From the NCBI GenBank assembly GCA_964030475.1, contig CAXIPT010000002.1, positions 9,816,984 through 9,880,983 of the forward strand: 64,000 bases of DNA. The letters are read 5' to 3'. Numbering within the stretch: position 1 is the stretch's first letter; each line of letters opens with the position of its first letter. Origin of the DNA: Tethya wilhelma. Lineage: Eukaryota; Porifera; Demospongiae; Tethyida; Tethyidae. The translations under genes were made by a program, and so were the position numbers. Positions 21,913-31,603 of this stretch are shown here, piece by piece. Under the pieces are notes generated by a model, which made no database searches, had not been told where the DNA came from, and saw nothing but the letters and a program-made list of their open reading frames with translations.

Positions 21913-24261
21913 NNNNNNNNNNNNNNNNNNNNNNNNNNNNNNNNNNNNNNNNNNNNNNNNNNNNNNNNNNNNNNNNNNNNNNNNNNNNNNNNNNNNNNNN
22001 NNNNNNNNNNNNNNNNNNNNNNNNNNNNNNNNNNNNNNNNNNNNNNNNNNNNNNNNNNNNNNNNNNNNNNNNNNNNNNNNNNNNNNNNNNNNNNNNNNNN
22101 NNNNNNNNNNNNNNNNNNNNNNNNNNNNNNNNNNNNNNNNNNNNNNNNNNNNNNNNNNNNNNNNNNNNNNNNNNNNNNNNNNNNNNNNNNNNNNNNNNNN
22201 NNNNNNNNNNNNNNNNNNNNNNNNNNNNNNNNNNNNNNNNNNNNNNNNNNNNNNNNNNNNNNNNNNNNNNNNNNNNNNNNNNNNNNNNNNNNNNNNNNNN
22301 NNNNNNNNNNNNNNNNNNNNNNNNNNNNNNNNNNNNNNNNNNNNNNNNNNNNNNNNNNNNNNNNNNNNNNNNNNNNNNNNNNNNNNNNNNNNNNNNNNNN
22401 NNNNNNNNNNNNNNNNNNNNNNNNNNNNNNNNNNNNNNNNNNNNNNNNNNNNNNNNNNNNNNNNNNNNNNNNNNNNNNNNNNNNNNNNNNNNNNNNNNNN
22501 NNNNNNNNNNNNNNNNNNNNNNNNNNNNNNNNNNNNNNNNNNNNNNNNNNNNNNNNNNNNNNNNNNNNNNNNNNNNNNNNNNNNNNNNNNNNNNNNNNNN
22601 NNNNNNNNNNNNNNNNNNNNNNNNNNNNNNNNNNNNNNNNNNNNNNNNNNNNNNNNNNNNNNNNNNNNNNNNNNNNNNNNNNNNNNNNNNNNNNNNNNNN
22701 NNNNNNNNNNNNNNNNNNNNNNNNNNNNNNNNNNNNNNNNNNNNNNNNNNNNNNNNNNNNNNNNNNNNNNNNNNNNNNNNNNNNNNNNNNNNNNNNNNNN
22801 NNGGGGGGGGGGGGGGGGGGGGGGCTTAACTGGTAACATTAAAGGGCTTCATAGTCTCCACTGCCCGTGTTCAATAACCACAAGACCTGGGAACAACACA
22901 TGTTGTATGTACACATTTGCTGACTGTCAATGTAGCAGGAATAATTAAGGCCTGGGAAGGAGATTCTCAAGAAATCTGATTAAATGTGTTGTGTTTGTTC
23001 CTTCTATTCACAGCCTATTGGAATTATTCGTCCGTCTTGGAAGAAACGCGGACCACTCTATACTGAGTATGGAATCAGTATTCGCTGTGTGCGTAAGGAT
23101 CAAACATCTTCCGTGAGTTTTCAAGAAGTCATGTGACTATGTTTAACATCACCTTATGATGTAATGATGATGTATTTGTTAAAAATAGAACCTGACTCTT
23201 CACTATCTGAGTGATGGTAGCTGTATGCTACAGTTCTCTAAAAACAAACAGCTGTTCTTCGTTCCTGTTGTCTACATCCTCAAGGTGAGGTGGTCATGTG
23301 ACCTATTTAGCCACACCCCCTCTTTAATTTTAACTTTTTTTTTTCACAAGTAGGCGCTCATTCAAACCACTGACGTTCATATCTATAATGAGCTTATCAA
23401 AGGAAGTGAAGATGATACTTTTCTAAAAGGGTACGTGAGCTGATTTTTTTGTTTTTTTTACTCTTTCTTAAAGTTTTCTGTTATAAGATATTGGATATTA
23501 GGATCAGGGTTTGGATCAGAGTTAGAATTGGAATATAAGGATTGGGTGTTAGGATCAGAATATTATGATTGGGTATTAGGATCAGGGTTTGGATCAAAAT
23601 ATTAGGATCAGGTGTTAGGATTGGAGTTCGGATCAGGTGTTAGTATCAGAGTTAGGATCGGAATATTGGAATCGGGTGTTAGGATCGGAATATTAGGATC
23701 AGAATTAGAATTGAGGATGAGGATATTAGTTTTTTGTTTCTTTTTTTCTTTTCTTTTCTGCATGAATATCTTATTTAAAAAGAGCTTCTACACTCATGTA
23801 CATAGCTGTGTGTCAGCCATGTTGAGGTCTCTTCTTGTCAACGATCTCACGACACAAAGGGCCGTTCTTAAGTTTGTCGGAGAGCGTTTTCGTCTAAGAT
23901 CGGAGCTACCTGATTGGACGTCTGATGAAGATATCACTAAACATCTTTTGAGGTAAGAGGGAGTGTTCATTGTATGTAGATGCATATCGATTAGTGTTGT
24001 TATTGTTGTTTGTATGTTTGTTTGTTTGTTTGTTTGTTTGTTTATGCAGGGAACTTGTTTTGGTACATTTGAAACGAAATGTAGACAAGTTTAACATGTT
24101 AATGTAAGTCATTTGTTTGTGTGCGTGTGTGCCTGTGGGTGCATGAGGGAGCTTAGGGTGGAGGGTTGTCAGGGGCAACGAATGTGCCAATGATGACACT
24201 TTGAGACGGGCGGACTGATGTATCAGCAAGTGCTGACTGTCTCTGTAGTGTGTAGCTGAGG

Positions 24262-24309
<48 letters not shown>

Positions 24310-27300
24310 GTTTTCAGAACACTATCATAATAGTTACACACAATAAGAAACTATCCATGCAGTTATAAAAGTACTCAACTAGCTAGCAAACAGGTACATT
24401 GTTCATATGTCCTCTCTCTAGTTTCATGACTCGTAAGCTGTTTGCTCTTGCCTCTGGGAAATGTGCGCCAGAGTCAGCCGACTCACCTAGCAACCAAGAG
24501 GTCCTATTGGGAGGACATCTCTACCTAATGGCACTCAAAGTAAGCAAGGCACTGACTAACTAAATATTGACATTTATACAGCTGCATGGAGAGTGAAATA
24601 AACTGTAGTATAATATATTATGTGTTCAAATTTCTAAGTGGCATGGAACTCTCGGAACTAAACTTCTACTACATCTGTAGGAGAAACTTGAAGGCTACTT
24701 ACGTTTCATCAAAGCTGAGTTAGAGAAGAATACAAGGCTGAATGCAGCAAGATTTGAAGATCTTGGTAAGTTTATTCATCCATTTGTTTAGCCCAGTTTC
24801 TCTAAACTGTGCTGTGAGCGATTCTCCTTACTTCCTTAATTATTTGCAGCTGCTCTAATGAACCGAATCATAAGCCACTGTCCTGACGTGGGGCAGCAAA
24901 TGGAGTACCTGCTAGCTACTGGGAATCTTCGTTCCAGAACTGGTCTTGGACTAATGCAGGTCTCGGATGGAAAATTTTAGTGTTTCCACAGTTATCAACA
25001 TGAAAAGAGCTTTTGTTCAGTATAATGAGTAACAGCCATTTTCCTTCTCCATTTTTCTTTTCTATAACAGCAATGGAAGGTCGTATGAAGCTAGGACTTG
25101 CATCATTGTGATTGACTTGAAGAGAGCTTTCAAACCATATCTATTTTGTTAGATTTTAAGATGGAAGCCAAAATGGGCATTTTTGATAAAATCCACTTTT
25201 TTTTTTCCAGATTTTTGGTCAAAATCCAACCTATGGTAAACTATATATCATTTAAAAGCTCTCTTTGTGCTGATCACAATGGTGCAAATCCCAGCTTCAT
25301 ACAACCTTCCTAGACTGAGATTCAAGAGATTGATGTCCAACACTAAAAGGTCGCATGAAATTATAATATTATAGGACTTGTATATATTTATATGCCATTG
25401 CAATCAGAGATGCCTATTTACATGAACTCTCTTGTTCGTTTGTTTGTTTGTTTGTATGTTTGTTTGTTTGTTTGTTTTTCTAGCAATCTGGTTTCACTGT
25501 TGTGGCAGATAAGCTCAATTTTTACCGCTATCTCTCTCACTTTCGTGCTGTGCACCGTGGTGCCTTCTTTTCTGAGATGAGAACAACTTCTGTGAGAAAA
25601 CTTCTTCCAGAATCATGGGGTGAGGAGGAAGTCACATGACTGCTAGTTCTAAGTCACATGATTATCATGGGATGTGTCACATGATATGTCACATGCTATA
25701 GGATTCTTGTGTCCAGTCCACACACCTGATGGAGCACCATGTGGTCTACTCAATCATTTGGCAGCTGCTTGTCAAGTATGCTAACACACACATACATACA
25801 CACACACACACATACAGGCCTCCTTCATGTTCTGTTCAGCTACATACAGCTGCTCCATATATAGCATATTGCCATGACAATCTTTACCAACCATAACTTA
25901 TCAATCTGGACAGCACTAGCTACAGCCTAGCTGACAAGAAGCTGGCCTCTCATTTCAAAATTTCTAACAAGGGGTCACATACTGATAATTATGATGTCAT
26001 TATTTGTTGCCATAGGTTACCACTACCACACCTAATGTGACACATCTTCCTCGTCTCTTGACTAATCTCGGGATGACCCCCCTGGGCTCACCACGTCCCT
26101 CTGACTCCACCCACTTGCCGATAATATTGGATGGATGTGTCATCGGTGAAATCAGTGCCCAAGAAATAAAAGGATTGGCTTTGAAGCTAAGAACACTGAA
26201 AACAACTGGAAAGGAGAAGGTTGCTAAACACTACCATCTTGTTTCTTGCATCTTCTGAATCATGTTCATAGCTAGCTCAAAGTATAGCCTCTTTCCAGAC
26301 CGTCTCCCTTTTTAAAAATATTAATAATAATAATTATTATTAAGCAAATTTAAGCAGAAAGAAAAGTTCTTTAACAAGATAGAATTCAGCTCTGGTCAGG
26401 TAGCTATATAGGCTGTTTTATCCCTCAGTATAATTCCCAGTGATTGATTGAAACTCATGTAGTAGTATACTTGGTTTTTATCTTTATCACACATTTATAC
26501 ACACATGATTTCATTAATTATTCAAGGTTCCTTCCACTCTGGAGATTGGTTTGGTGCCGTCTCTGAAGCAGGGACAATATCCCGGTCTTTATCTCTTTGC
26601 ATCTCCGGCACGGATGATGCGACCCGTGCGAAACCTCTCCACCAATACCACCGAACTTATTGGAACGTTGGAACAAGTGAGTGTGTACCACTGATCTTCT
26701 TGTGTCCTCCTTCTTGACCTTTTGACCTTTGATCCCCTCCCTTTTGCTAGGTGTACATGGACATAGCTGTGATCCCTGAAGAAGCCCACCCTGGGGTAAG
26801 TTCGGTAACTCTCAATTTGTTCATTGGCAGATTAATTTTATTAAGATTTTAGATTAATTGGCAGATTAATTTATTACAAATGCTTTTAAATATAGATGGT
26901 ATAGCTGTGTCGTCCAGTGTAAATATATTAGCTATCATACTTCTAACTGCACTAAAGTCCATCTGGTTTGAGAATGCTGGTAGAAAAAATTGAATAACTT
27001 TCTAAATGTCCAACCGATTTCAAAATTTCAAGCACCATTTTTGGAAAGCGCTCGTTCTCCCCGTTCTTTTGGTTGCTTTTCGATCCAGCTTCCTACACCT
27101 ACCTTACCAGTTAAAAGTTAGCTATTTTGTCCCGTAAGAAAAGTATTGCATGAATCTCATGATTTCACTTCCGGCGGCATTCTCAAACTCAGATCAACTT
27201 TAATATAGCCGAAACATAATCCTTATCCCAATGCCCCTCCCTCCTTGTAAAAGTACAAGTAAACCTAGGGACAAGAATATTATAGCCAAATAAATACATG

Positions 27301-30300
27301 TATAATTTTAATATCAACTGGTTGGCCTTCCAGAAAAAACAAAGTTTTTTTTGAATTATTTAGCAGACCATTTGATTGGCCTTCCAAAAAAAAAAAGTTA
27401 TTCAACCACAATTCCATGAGGTGCTATAGGATATATAGCCATTGACTGTTGACATCTGGCAGTATTTATAAGAACAACTGTTGTACAAAATGCTTGTGGG
27501 TTTTGCTAGGAATGCAATTATGGCGTGCATATGTACATTACATCATGTCTATTGACTTTCCTCAAAATCTATACTCTTCTTCGCTTATCTCTACACTCTT
27601 CTGATGTGCCCTTTCTTATAAATGTGGTAAAACTTTTTGGGAGTTATCATTATTAAACTATTTGGCCTTTCAAAAAAAAATGATTAACTTTTAAGTACAG
27701 TGTGGAAAAAAAAGCAATTTATGCAGACCATTTGGTTGGCCTTCCAAAAAAAGTTATTTGATTAAACAAAAATCCACAAGAGGTATTGACAATACCCTTT
27801 TGTTTATCTGGCAGTATTTATAAGGACACTTGTTGCTCAAAATGCTTGTGGGTTTGCAAGGAATGCAATTATGGTCGTAATGTTATTATATATGGGAACA
27901 TAGCCACCACTACACATCCTGTCTGTTACTATTTTTAGTTCCTGCTGGAATTTTAATTAATGTCTATGATTTTCTTTATAATTATCTCTTTAGCATACAA
28001 CTCACTTGGAGCTGAGTGAGGGTAGTATGTTGAGTGCCATTGCTAGTCTTACTCCCTTCTCCGATTTCAACCAGAGTCCAAGAAACATGTACCAATGTCA
28101 GGTGAGTATCATGTGACCTTGCACAATTCTCATGTGATAGTCATGTGACTATGCTATTAATAGATGGGGAAGCAGACGATGGGTACTCCACTCCAATCGT
28201 TTACTTACAGAATGGACGGCAAACTTTATCGTTTACAGGTTTATTTGTTTGTTTGTTTGTTTGTTTGTTTTGTTTATCTTTGTGCTCTCTTTTAAGCAAA
28301 TGTATACACAAGCGTACCTTATCTTTTCCAGACTCCTCAATCTCCTATTGTCCGTCCGGCTGTCTACGATCAGTATGGTGTAGACGAATACCCTTTGGGA
28401 ACAAATGCTATTGTAGCTGTTATTTCTTATACGGTAAATATTTTTTTCTCCATTCATCTTTGCATGCAAATAATATTATAATGTGGAATTTTACCTCAAT
28501 ACACAGGGGTATGATATGGAAGATGCCATGATACTGAATAAAGGTTCTGTTGAAAGAGGTCTGGCTCACGCCTGTGTCTACAAGAATGATGTATGCTTGT
28601 GCTGACATGGATTTTGCTAAAATTTTTGCCATTTAATTAAGCCTTCTCTCGCTTTTTCTTGCAGCTGATTGATCTGACAAAGAAGAGCAGTGATAGCAGA
28701 GGACGCTCTACACTGCAGTTTGGTTAGTAAGAAATTCATTCTTGGTGCATAACTCTTCCCCTTTCTCTATTATATGACTAACCAGAACCGTTCAGAACTA
28801 CAGTGTTTTTAGCTACCTAGACCTAAGTTTGTGCAATCGTATACCATGGGAACTAGGCTCCTTTTTTTACTACTGATGTCTAGTGGCTTGCTTTCACTGT
28901 ATATATAGGTATTTTACCTGACGATAAGCTAGCAACTGCCAGTGGTTTGGATTCCGATGGATTTCCTCCCGTGGGAACTTTCTTGCAGGAAGGTGATCCT
29001 TATTATAGGTATGAGAGCTATTTTTAGTAGCTTTGTAGTGATGTAATTGTTTTGTCATTGAATTATTACTTTTTTGTCAAGTTATTACGATCGTGACTCT
29101 GGTTCTGCAAAAATGGTCAAGTATAGTAGCTTGGAACCGGCATACGTAGATCAGGTTAGTGGAAATTGTATGAACAGAGTACGGGAATCAGACTTTAGCA
29201 TTGCTGCACATGATATTTTCACATGCAGGTCAAGATACTTGGAAGCGAAAGTGGTGATGCTCCTTTGCAGAAAGCATACATCAAATTGAGAATAAACGTA
29301 ATACCAAACCTAGGAAGCAACCAGTCTCATTCCCAAATTTCATACTTCCTTCATGTTTCATTCCCATTTTCAGAGAAACCCAATCATTGGAGACAAATTT
29401 GCCAGTAGAGCTGGCCAAAAGGGTATCTGTAGTCAGAAATGGCCGTCTGAGAACATGCCGTTCACAGAATCAGGAATGGTCCCTGACATCATATTCAATC
29501 CTCATGGCTTCCCCTCCAGAATGACAATTGGTGGGTGTGTCTACATGCATCAGTGACCATACAAATGCTGTTCTAATTGCAAACAGTTGTTTCTATTGTA
29601 TGATCAGCGTTTGTCACTGCCTACAATGTTGTTCTAGCTTTGTTCTTTTGCTCCTCCTAGCTTGTAACATTCACCTCCCAAACGTTATAAACAAAGTCTT
29701 CTTCACCTTAAACACATTCCTATTCTTCATACTCCCATTCCCCATTCCACAGGTATGATGATAGAGATGATGGCAGGCAAGTCGGCTGCTCTACATGGCC
29801 TCTGTCACGACTGTACTCCTTTCACCTTTTCTGAAGAGAATTCTGCCATCAATCATTTTGGGGAACTTCTTGTCAAAGGTTTAAGAACCACAAGAATGCT
29901 AGAACCTAGTCTAGACTCAAAAGTTTTCCATTTTTCGCCATGTAAACTATAGGGAAGGATTCTTAATGTAACTTGACTAACTAAAACCATAAATAATTGT
30001 CATAGAACTATCCACTATGCATACACTTGTCCAGCTGGCTATAATTACTATGGCAACGAGCGTATGTATAGTGGAATCAACGGTAGAGAGTTCGAAGCTG
30101 ATATCTTCTTTGGAGTGGTCTACTACCAACGATTGAGGCACATGGTCTCGGACAAGTTCCAAGTTCGAACGACAGGTCCTATTGACATCCTCACACATCA
30201 ACCAGTGAAAGGACGCAAAAGATCCGGGGGTATTCGCTTCGGAGAGATGGAGAGGGATTCATTGTTAGCTCACGGAAGCTCCTTCTTGTTGCAAGATCGA

Positions 30301-30737
30301 CTATTAAACTGCTCCGATCGCTCTTTTGTAAGCAAAAATGTTTTATAATATAAACCAGCTAGGCCAGCCCTCTTTGCTTAATTATTACTAAATGTTGGGG
30401 AGGCCTGGTTTATGAAGCTAAGAGTTGATATGTAGCATTGCAAAATGAGAGTCTGAAACTAAAAATGACATTGTTAATGCTATTCTTCATCCCCAAAATA
30501 ATGTTACTGTTTCCCGTACAGAGTCATATTTGTAGAAAGTGTGGAAGCATCATTTCTCCTATCCTCAACAAAGCTCCACCCTCTGACTCTGCCCTCTCTC
30601 ACGTCCAGCCCGAGTGGCGCTGCCAGCTGTGTGAGGATGGGGGTCAGATTGACGTGATATCGGTACCTTACGTGTTCCGATATTTGATCGCCGAGTTGGC
30701 AGCCATGAACATTAGAGTAGATCTTGGAACATCTTGA
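12246..30737 (+). CDS. POLR1B: RNA polymerase I second-largest subunit (internal exons lost in assembly gap)
   Basis: Forms the catalytic core of Pol I with POLR1A and transcribes pre-rRNA in the nucleolus. Exons 1-2 are 12246-12338 and 12488-12565 ([24 protein letters not shown]). After the gap come 25 exons: 23014-23112, 23189-23284, 23354-23430, 23806-23952, 24050-24103, 24422-24539, 24681-24765, 24850-24959, 25484-25619, 25702-25775, 26016-26219, 26527-26676, 26751-26795, 27994-28101, 28164-28238, 28332-28433, 28507-28590, 28665-28722, 28909-29008, 29082-29154, 29229-29297, 29374-29530, 29753-29878, 30035-30327 and 30522-30737. Signatures are [49 protein letters not shown] and a C-terminal zinc motif CRKCG...CQLC. 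951 residues follow the gap; about 145 residues aligned to human are missing and probably lie in the N run. Intron 2 holds three antisense genes. Confidence 0.93.
12691..12815 (+). repeat. Two-copy tandem duplication of about 63 bp
   Basis: The unit begins aagtttgctggttta and ends taatcaa. It occurs twice head to tail with a few mismatches, in POLR1B intron 2. Confidence 0.7.
12861..14606 (-). CDS. Multi-pass membrane protein, short-form paralog 1 (581 aa), nested in POLR1B intron 2
   Basis: Single-exon ORF. It has a signal peptide (residues 1-19) and a Cys-rich extracellular region of about 130 residues ([34 protein letters not shown]). About eight membrane segments follow, with family motifs [27 protein letters not shown] and [15 protein letters not shown]. 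The cytoplasmic tail ends [13 protein letters not shown], which contains an acidic dileucine sorting signal (ExxxLL). It lacks the beta-helix ectodomain of the gene nested in COASY but shares its membrane core. Function unknown; a receptor or channel role is only a guess. It is antisense to POLR1B. Confidence 0.85.
   Translation of the reverse strand: MILLFLLVVFYSLIGTSNALLKDNSTCPPWTKRNGTCECREKLSEFIFCSKSTHNVSVLIYHCMTYNDDKHKVLVGHCTFNYFSKFSYSDEAYMHKQISNSNNVSHLNYDMCHKFHRTGQMCGNCEPEYSPPIYSYSLACVKCKNYKYNWLKYLALTFLPLTVFYIIVILFRITIASGAMNGYILASQIVACPSLLRFYVTYKNNASPHTETNFQILTTFYGLWNLDIFRGVLTHSFCLHPKMTTLQVLAMDYLVAVYPLMLIIVTYICVKLHDRYSIVIRMWKPFYWCFASIRREWDISKSLIGAFATFLLLSYVKILYISSDFLAPNVLYDVTGNKYPKLYLYYDGTYEYFGKEHLPYALLAIAMVTVFNIIPLVLLALYPCKCFHRCLNHCWPQRELFRTFAETYQGSYKLKPYDCRYFVPLYLFLRFIVLIMYGVLQAPAYYPIVAITFFFTAAIVALARPYKSTLHTIIDTLFLLLSGMTFLWEPLHTAFQTFEPGEISIVNKMTVLIALPPIYGIFFALYHIIPKKYNAKIIHCFKKIMRRKNEDNEDFLSYRTKQYIESSPLLQEQKLKSINDN
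14607..16249. other. Spacer between nested paralogs 1 and 2
   Basis: AT-rich POLR1B intron 2 sequence. The first 200 bp are the probable promoter of paralog 1. I searched for missing POLR1B exons here and found none. Confidence 0.4.
16250..18067 (-). CDS. Multi-pass membrane protein, short-form paralog 2 (605 aa), nested in POLR1B intron 2
   Basis: Single-exon ORF, clearly a duplicate of the gene at 12861-14606. It shares the Cys region ([33 protein letters not shown]), the membrane core and the tail [13 protein letters not shown]. Three in-frame Met codons lie near the start (18067, 18064 and [10 protein letters not shown] at 18049). The last gives the most typical signal peptide. Differences cluster in the ectodomain loop after the second membrane segment and in the last two membrane segments. 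Function unknown. Confidence 0.85.
   Translation of the reverse strand: MMTICKMIFLFLSALSLLTLQFKIAASYSTVETSNGLLEENTTCPPWTKRNEINGICECREKLSEFIYCSKSTHNVSVLIYHCMTYNDDKHKMLVGHCTFNYYARPSYSDETYMHKEIGNFNNLSEMNYIMCHKFHRTGQMCGSCELDYSPPIYSYSLACVRCNNHKYNWLKYLALTFFPLTVFYIIVVLFRITIASGAMNGYILASQIVACPSQMRFFVVASNRYRSDFKILTIFYGLWNLDVLRGVPTHSFCLHPKMTTLQVLAMDYLVAVYPLMLIVVTYVCVKLHDHYSIVVRMWKPFYWCFARIRREWEISKSLIGAFATFLLLSYVKILYISSDFLAPNILYDVRGNKYPKLYLYYDGTYEYFGKEHLPYALLAIVMVTVFNIIPLVLLALYPCKCFQRCLNHCWPQRELFRTFAETYQGSYKLKPYDCRYFVPLYLFLRFIVLILCAVLDAPAYFPILAITFFFTAAIVALARPYKSTLYTIIDVFFLLLTGTAFLWEPVYTAIQTLEPRDKPLMNYIIGIIFIPPLYGTLIVSYHLIPKKYHTKIVNCFKKMMRRKNEENDDFLSYRTKKYIESSPLLQEQKLLAINNLENENSYGV
18401..18722 (+). repeat. 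Dispersed foldback repeat, copy 1
   Basis: The region 18411-18560 is itself a hairpin: tactatggtttttcagggtg at one end and its inverted counterpart near 18530-18555, around a GC-rich centre. The unit, minus one hairpin arm, recurs in reverse orientation at 62284-62550. Confidence 0.75.
18723..19341. other. Spacer between nested paralogs 2 and 3
   Basis: AT-rich sequence in POLR1B intron 2. No ORF, RNA gene or recognisable repeat seen. Confidence 0.4.
19342..21352 (-). pseudogene. Multi-pass membrane protein, short-form paralog 3, broken by an internal duplication
   Basis: The reading frame opens at 21352 with a signal peptide and the family Cys region ([33 protein letters not shown]). It proceeds to [12 protein letters not shown] and then meets a stop near 20333. 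The following frame restarts at [14 protein letters not shown] and runs to the C-terminus at 19342 (tail [19 protein letters not shown]). The cause is a 265-bp tandem duplication, which shifts the frame by one. Counting one copy only, the locus is 582 codons including the stop, the same length as paralog 1. It may therefore be a real lesion or an assembly/haplotype artefact. The dileucine tail of the other two paralogs is not kept. Confidence 0.75.
20081..20605. repeat. 265-bp tandem duplication inside paralog 3
   Basis: Copies 20081-20340 and 20346-20605 align over their length with about 13 mismatches by eye (near 5%). The offset of 265 bp is not a multiple of three. Confidence 0.85.
21353..21877. 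other. 5' flank of paralog 3 up to the microsatellite
   Basis: AT-rich POLR1B intron sequence without a recognisable exon or repeat. It should contain the promoter of paralog 3 on the minus strand. Confidence 0.4.
21878..22824. other. Assembly gap (N run 21913-22802) flanked by (AC)n and poly-G
   Basis: A run of 890 N bounded on the left by a CA microsatellite and on the right by 22 G. The poly-G is probably a sequencing artefact. POLR1B residues between [19 protein letters not shown] and [10 protein letters not shown] are absent elsewhere in the window, so their exons probably lie here. Confidence 0.9.
23465..23730 (+). repeat. Degenerate minisatellite in a POLR1B intron
   Basis: Irregular repeats of a motif like ttaggatcagRgtt / ggaatatNaggatYggg. 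It lies wholly within the intron between the exons 23354-23430 and 23806-23952. Confidence 0.7.
25074..25314. repeat. Foldback MITE, family 1, copy 2
   Basis: Arms start ggaaggtcgtatgaagct and end agcttcatacaaccttcc. Homologous to 306-513 and 58338-58592. Lies in a POLR1B intron. Confidence 0.75.
26954..27202. repeat. MITE, family 2, copy 1
   Basis: Terminal inverted repeats of about 22 bp (catctggtttgagaatgc at the left, gcattctcaaactcagat at the right) bound about 240 bp without coding capacity. A second copy in opposite orientation lies at 51941-52164. Lies in a POLR1B intron. Confidence 0.75.
27345..27880 (+). repeat. Diverged direct duplication in a POLR1B intron
   Basis: Segments at about 27360-27530 and 27720-27875 share blocks such as gcagaccatttg, ctggcagtatttataag, aatgcttgtgggttt and aggaatgcaattatgg, with many changes between them. 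Confidence 0.65.
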
Positions 30738-30971
30738 TTTCATGCAAGCATGAAAGCCATGCAAATTTGTGATCATCAATTGCAAACATTCATTCTATAA
30801 TCATTGCATGTATTATAATTGTTTAAATTTCTCTTATTATTGATGTTGAAAGTGTCAGCTCATAATATATTATAGTGATATTCTTGGTTGGTTTTATGGA
30901 CAGAAGTAAAATTGCAAGAGATGTTGAGGGTTGCTACAAAAGTTGTCACAAGCTAAATAGCTCATTAAATT
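30738..30971. other. Convergent 3' ends of POLR1B and BBIP1
   Basis: 234 bp between the two stop codons. It holds the 3' UTRs of both genes and nothing else recognisable. Confidence 0.5.
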
Positions 30972-31481
30972 TTACACATCTTCCTCTAGTGCTTGCTGCT
31001 GTGTTTCTGAAATGTCTTCAACTGTTTCACTGGCTTCTTGTGATTTGAGTATCTCTTGTGCCTCTTTCTGCATCTTTTCAAGCTTCTCTAATGTCACTGA
31101 CTTCAATGGAATAATCTTTGGTTTGCAAAGGACCTGAAAAAATCAGATTAACCAGTACATGTACTACTAAGTCTTGCATTAATTGTAGCGATTCAACTAT
31201 ATAATATTATTATATCCATGCATGGTAACTATATACATCAGATAATATCTATAGTGACTAGTTAAACATACACACCATCTGTGTTGCCTCCTGAGAATAG
31301 AGCATCCCAGTCTTGGGAATGACTTCTTTGAAGGAAGGGGGGCTCTTTGACTTGATAATTTCATGGAAGGACAAAGAAAACAGACAGTGTGTGCTTTATA
31401 GACGTCTAGTAGGTGAATTTCTCCATCTAATCATGCCTTTTATCTTTCTGAGCTAGCTTATTATATTTAAAAACTCACCAT
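30972..31481 (-). CDS. BBIP1: BBSome-interacting protein 1 (BBIP10)
   Basis: Smallest BBSome subunit, needed for assembly of the complex that moves membrane proteins in cilia. Three coding exons: 31479-31481 (only the ATG), 31276-31350 and 30972-31133, giving 79 residues. The core [15 protein letters not shown]...[22 protein letters not shown] matches the human protein closely, including the [18 protein letters not shown] block. The tail is Glu/Gln-rich. The start is inferred: an ATG directly before a good donor (ATG|GTGAGT) gives [11 protein letters not shown], similar to the short human isoform. It is divergent from the EPHX4-like gene by 122 bp. Confidence 0.85.
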
Positions 31482-31603
31482 TCTCGTGATAGTAACCTTG
31501 GATGTTGGCGAGGATGTTGGCAAACTGAGTCTGGCTAGGTGCTCATCAAATAGAACAAGTTGCCCACCCACTTCAATTTGCAAAGGTCACAGAAAAAAGC
31601 AGC
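31482..31603. promoter_or_regulatory. Divergent BBIP1 / EPHX4-like promoter
   Basis: 122 bp between the two start codons; both promoters and 5' UTRs must fit here or overlap. Confidence 0.5.

Noticed and set aside
21812..22948. Long open frames across the gap
   Set aside because: They consist of translated N, CA repeat and poly-G.
23465..23730. Telomere-like TTAGG repeats
   Set aside because: Irregular, internal to a POLR1B intron and too degenerate for an interstitial telomere.
24153..24341. Small antisense frame rich in Thr-His
   Set aside because: Translation of a GT microsatellite in a POLR1B intron.
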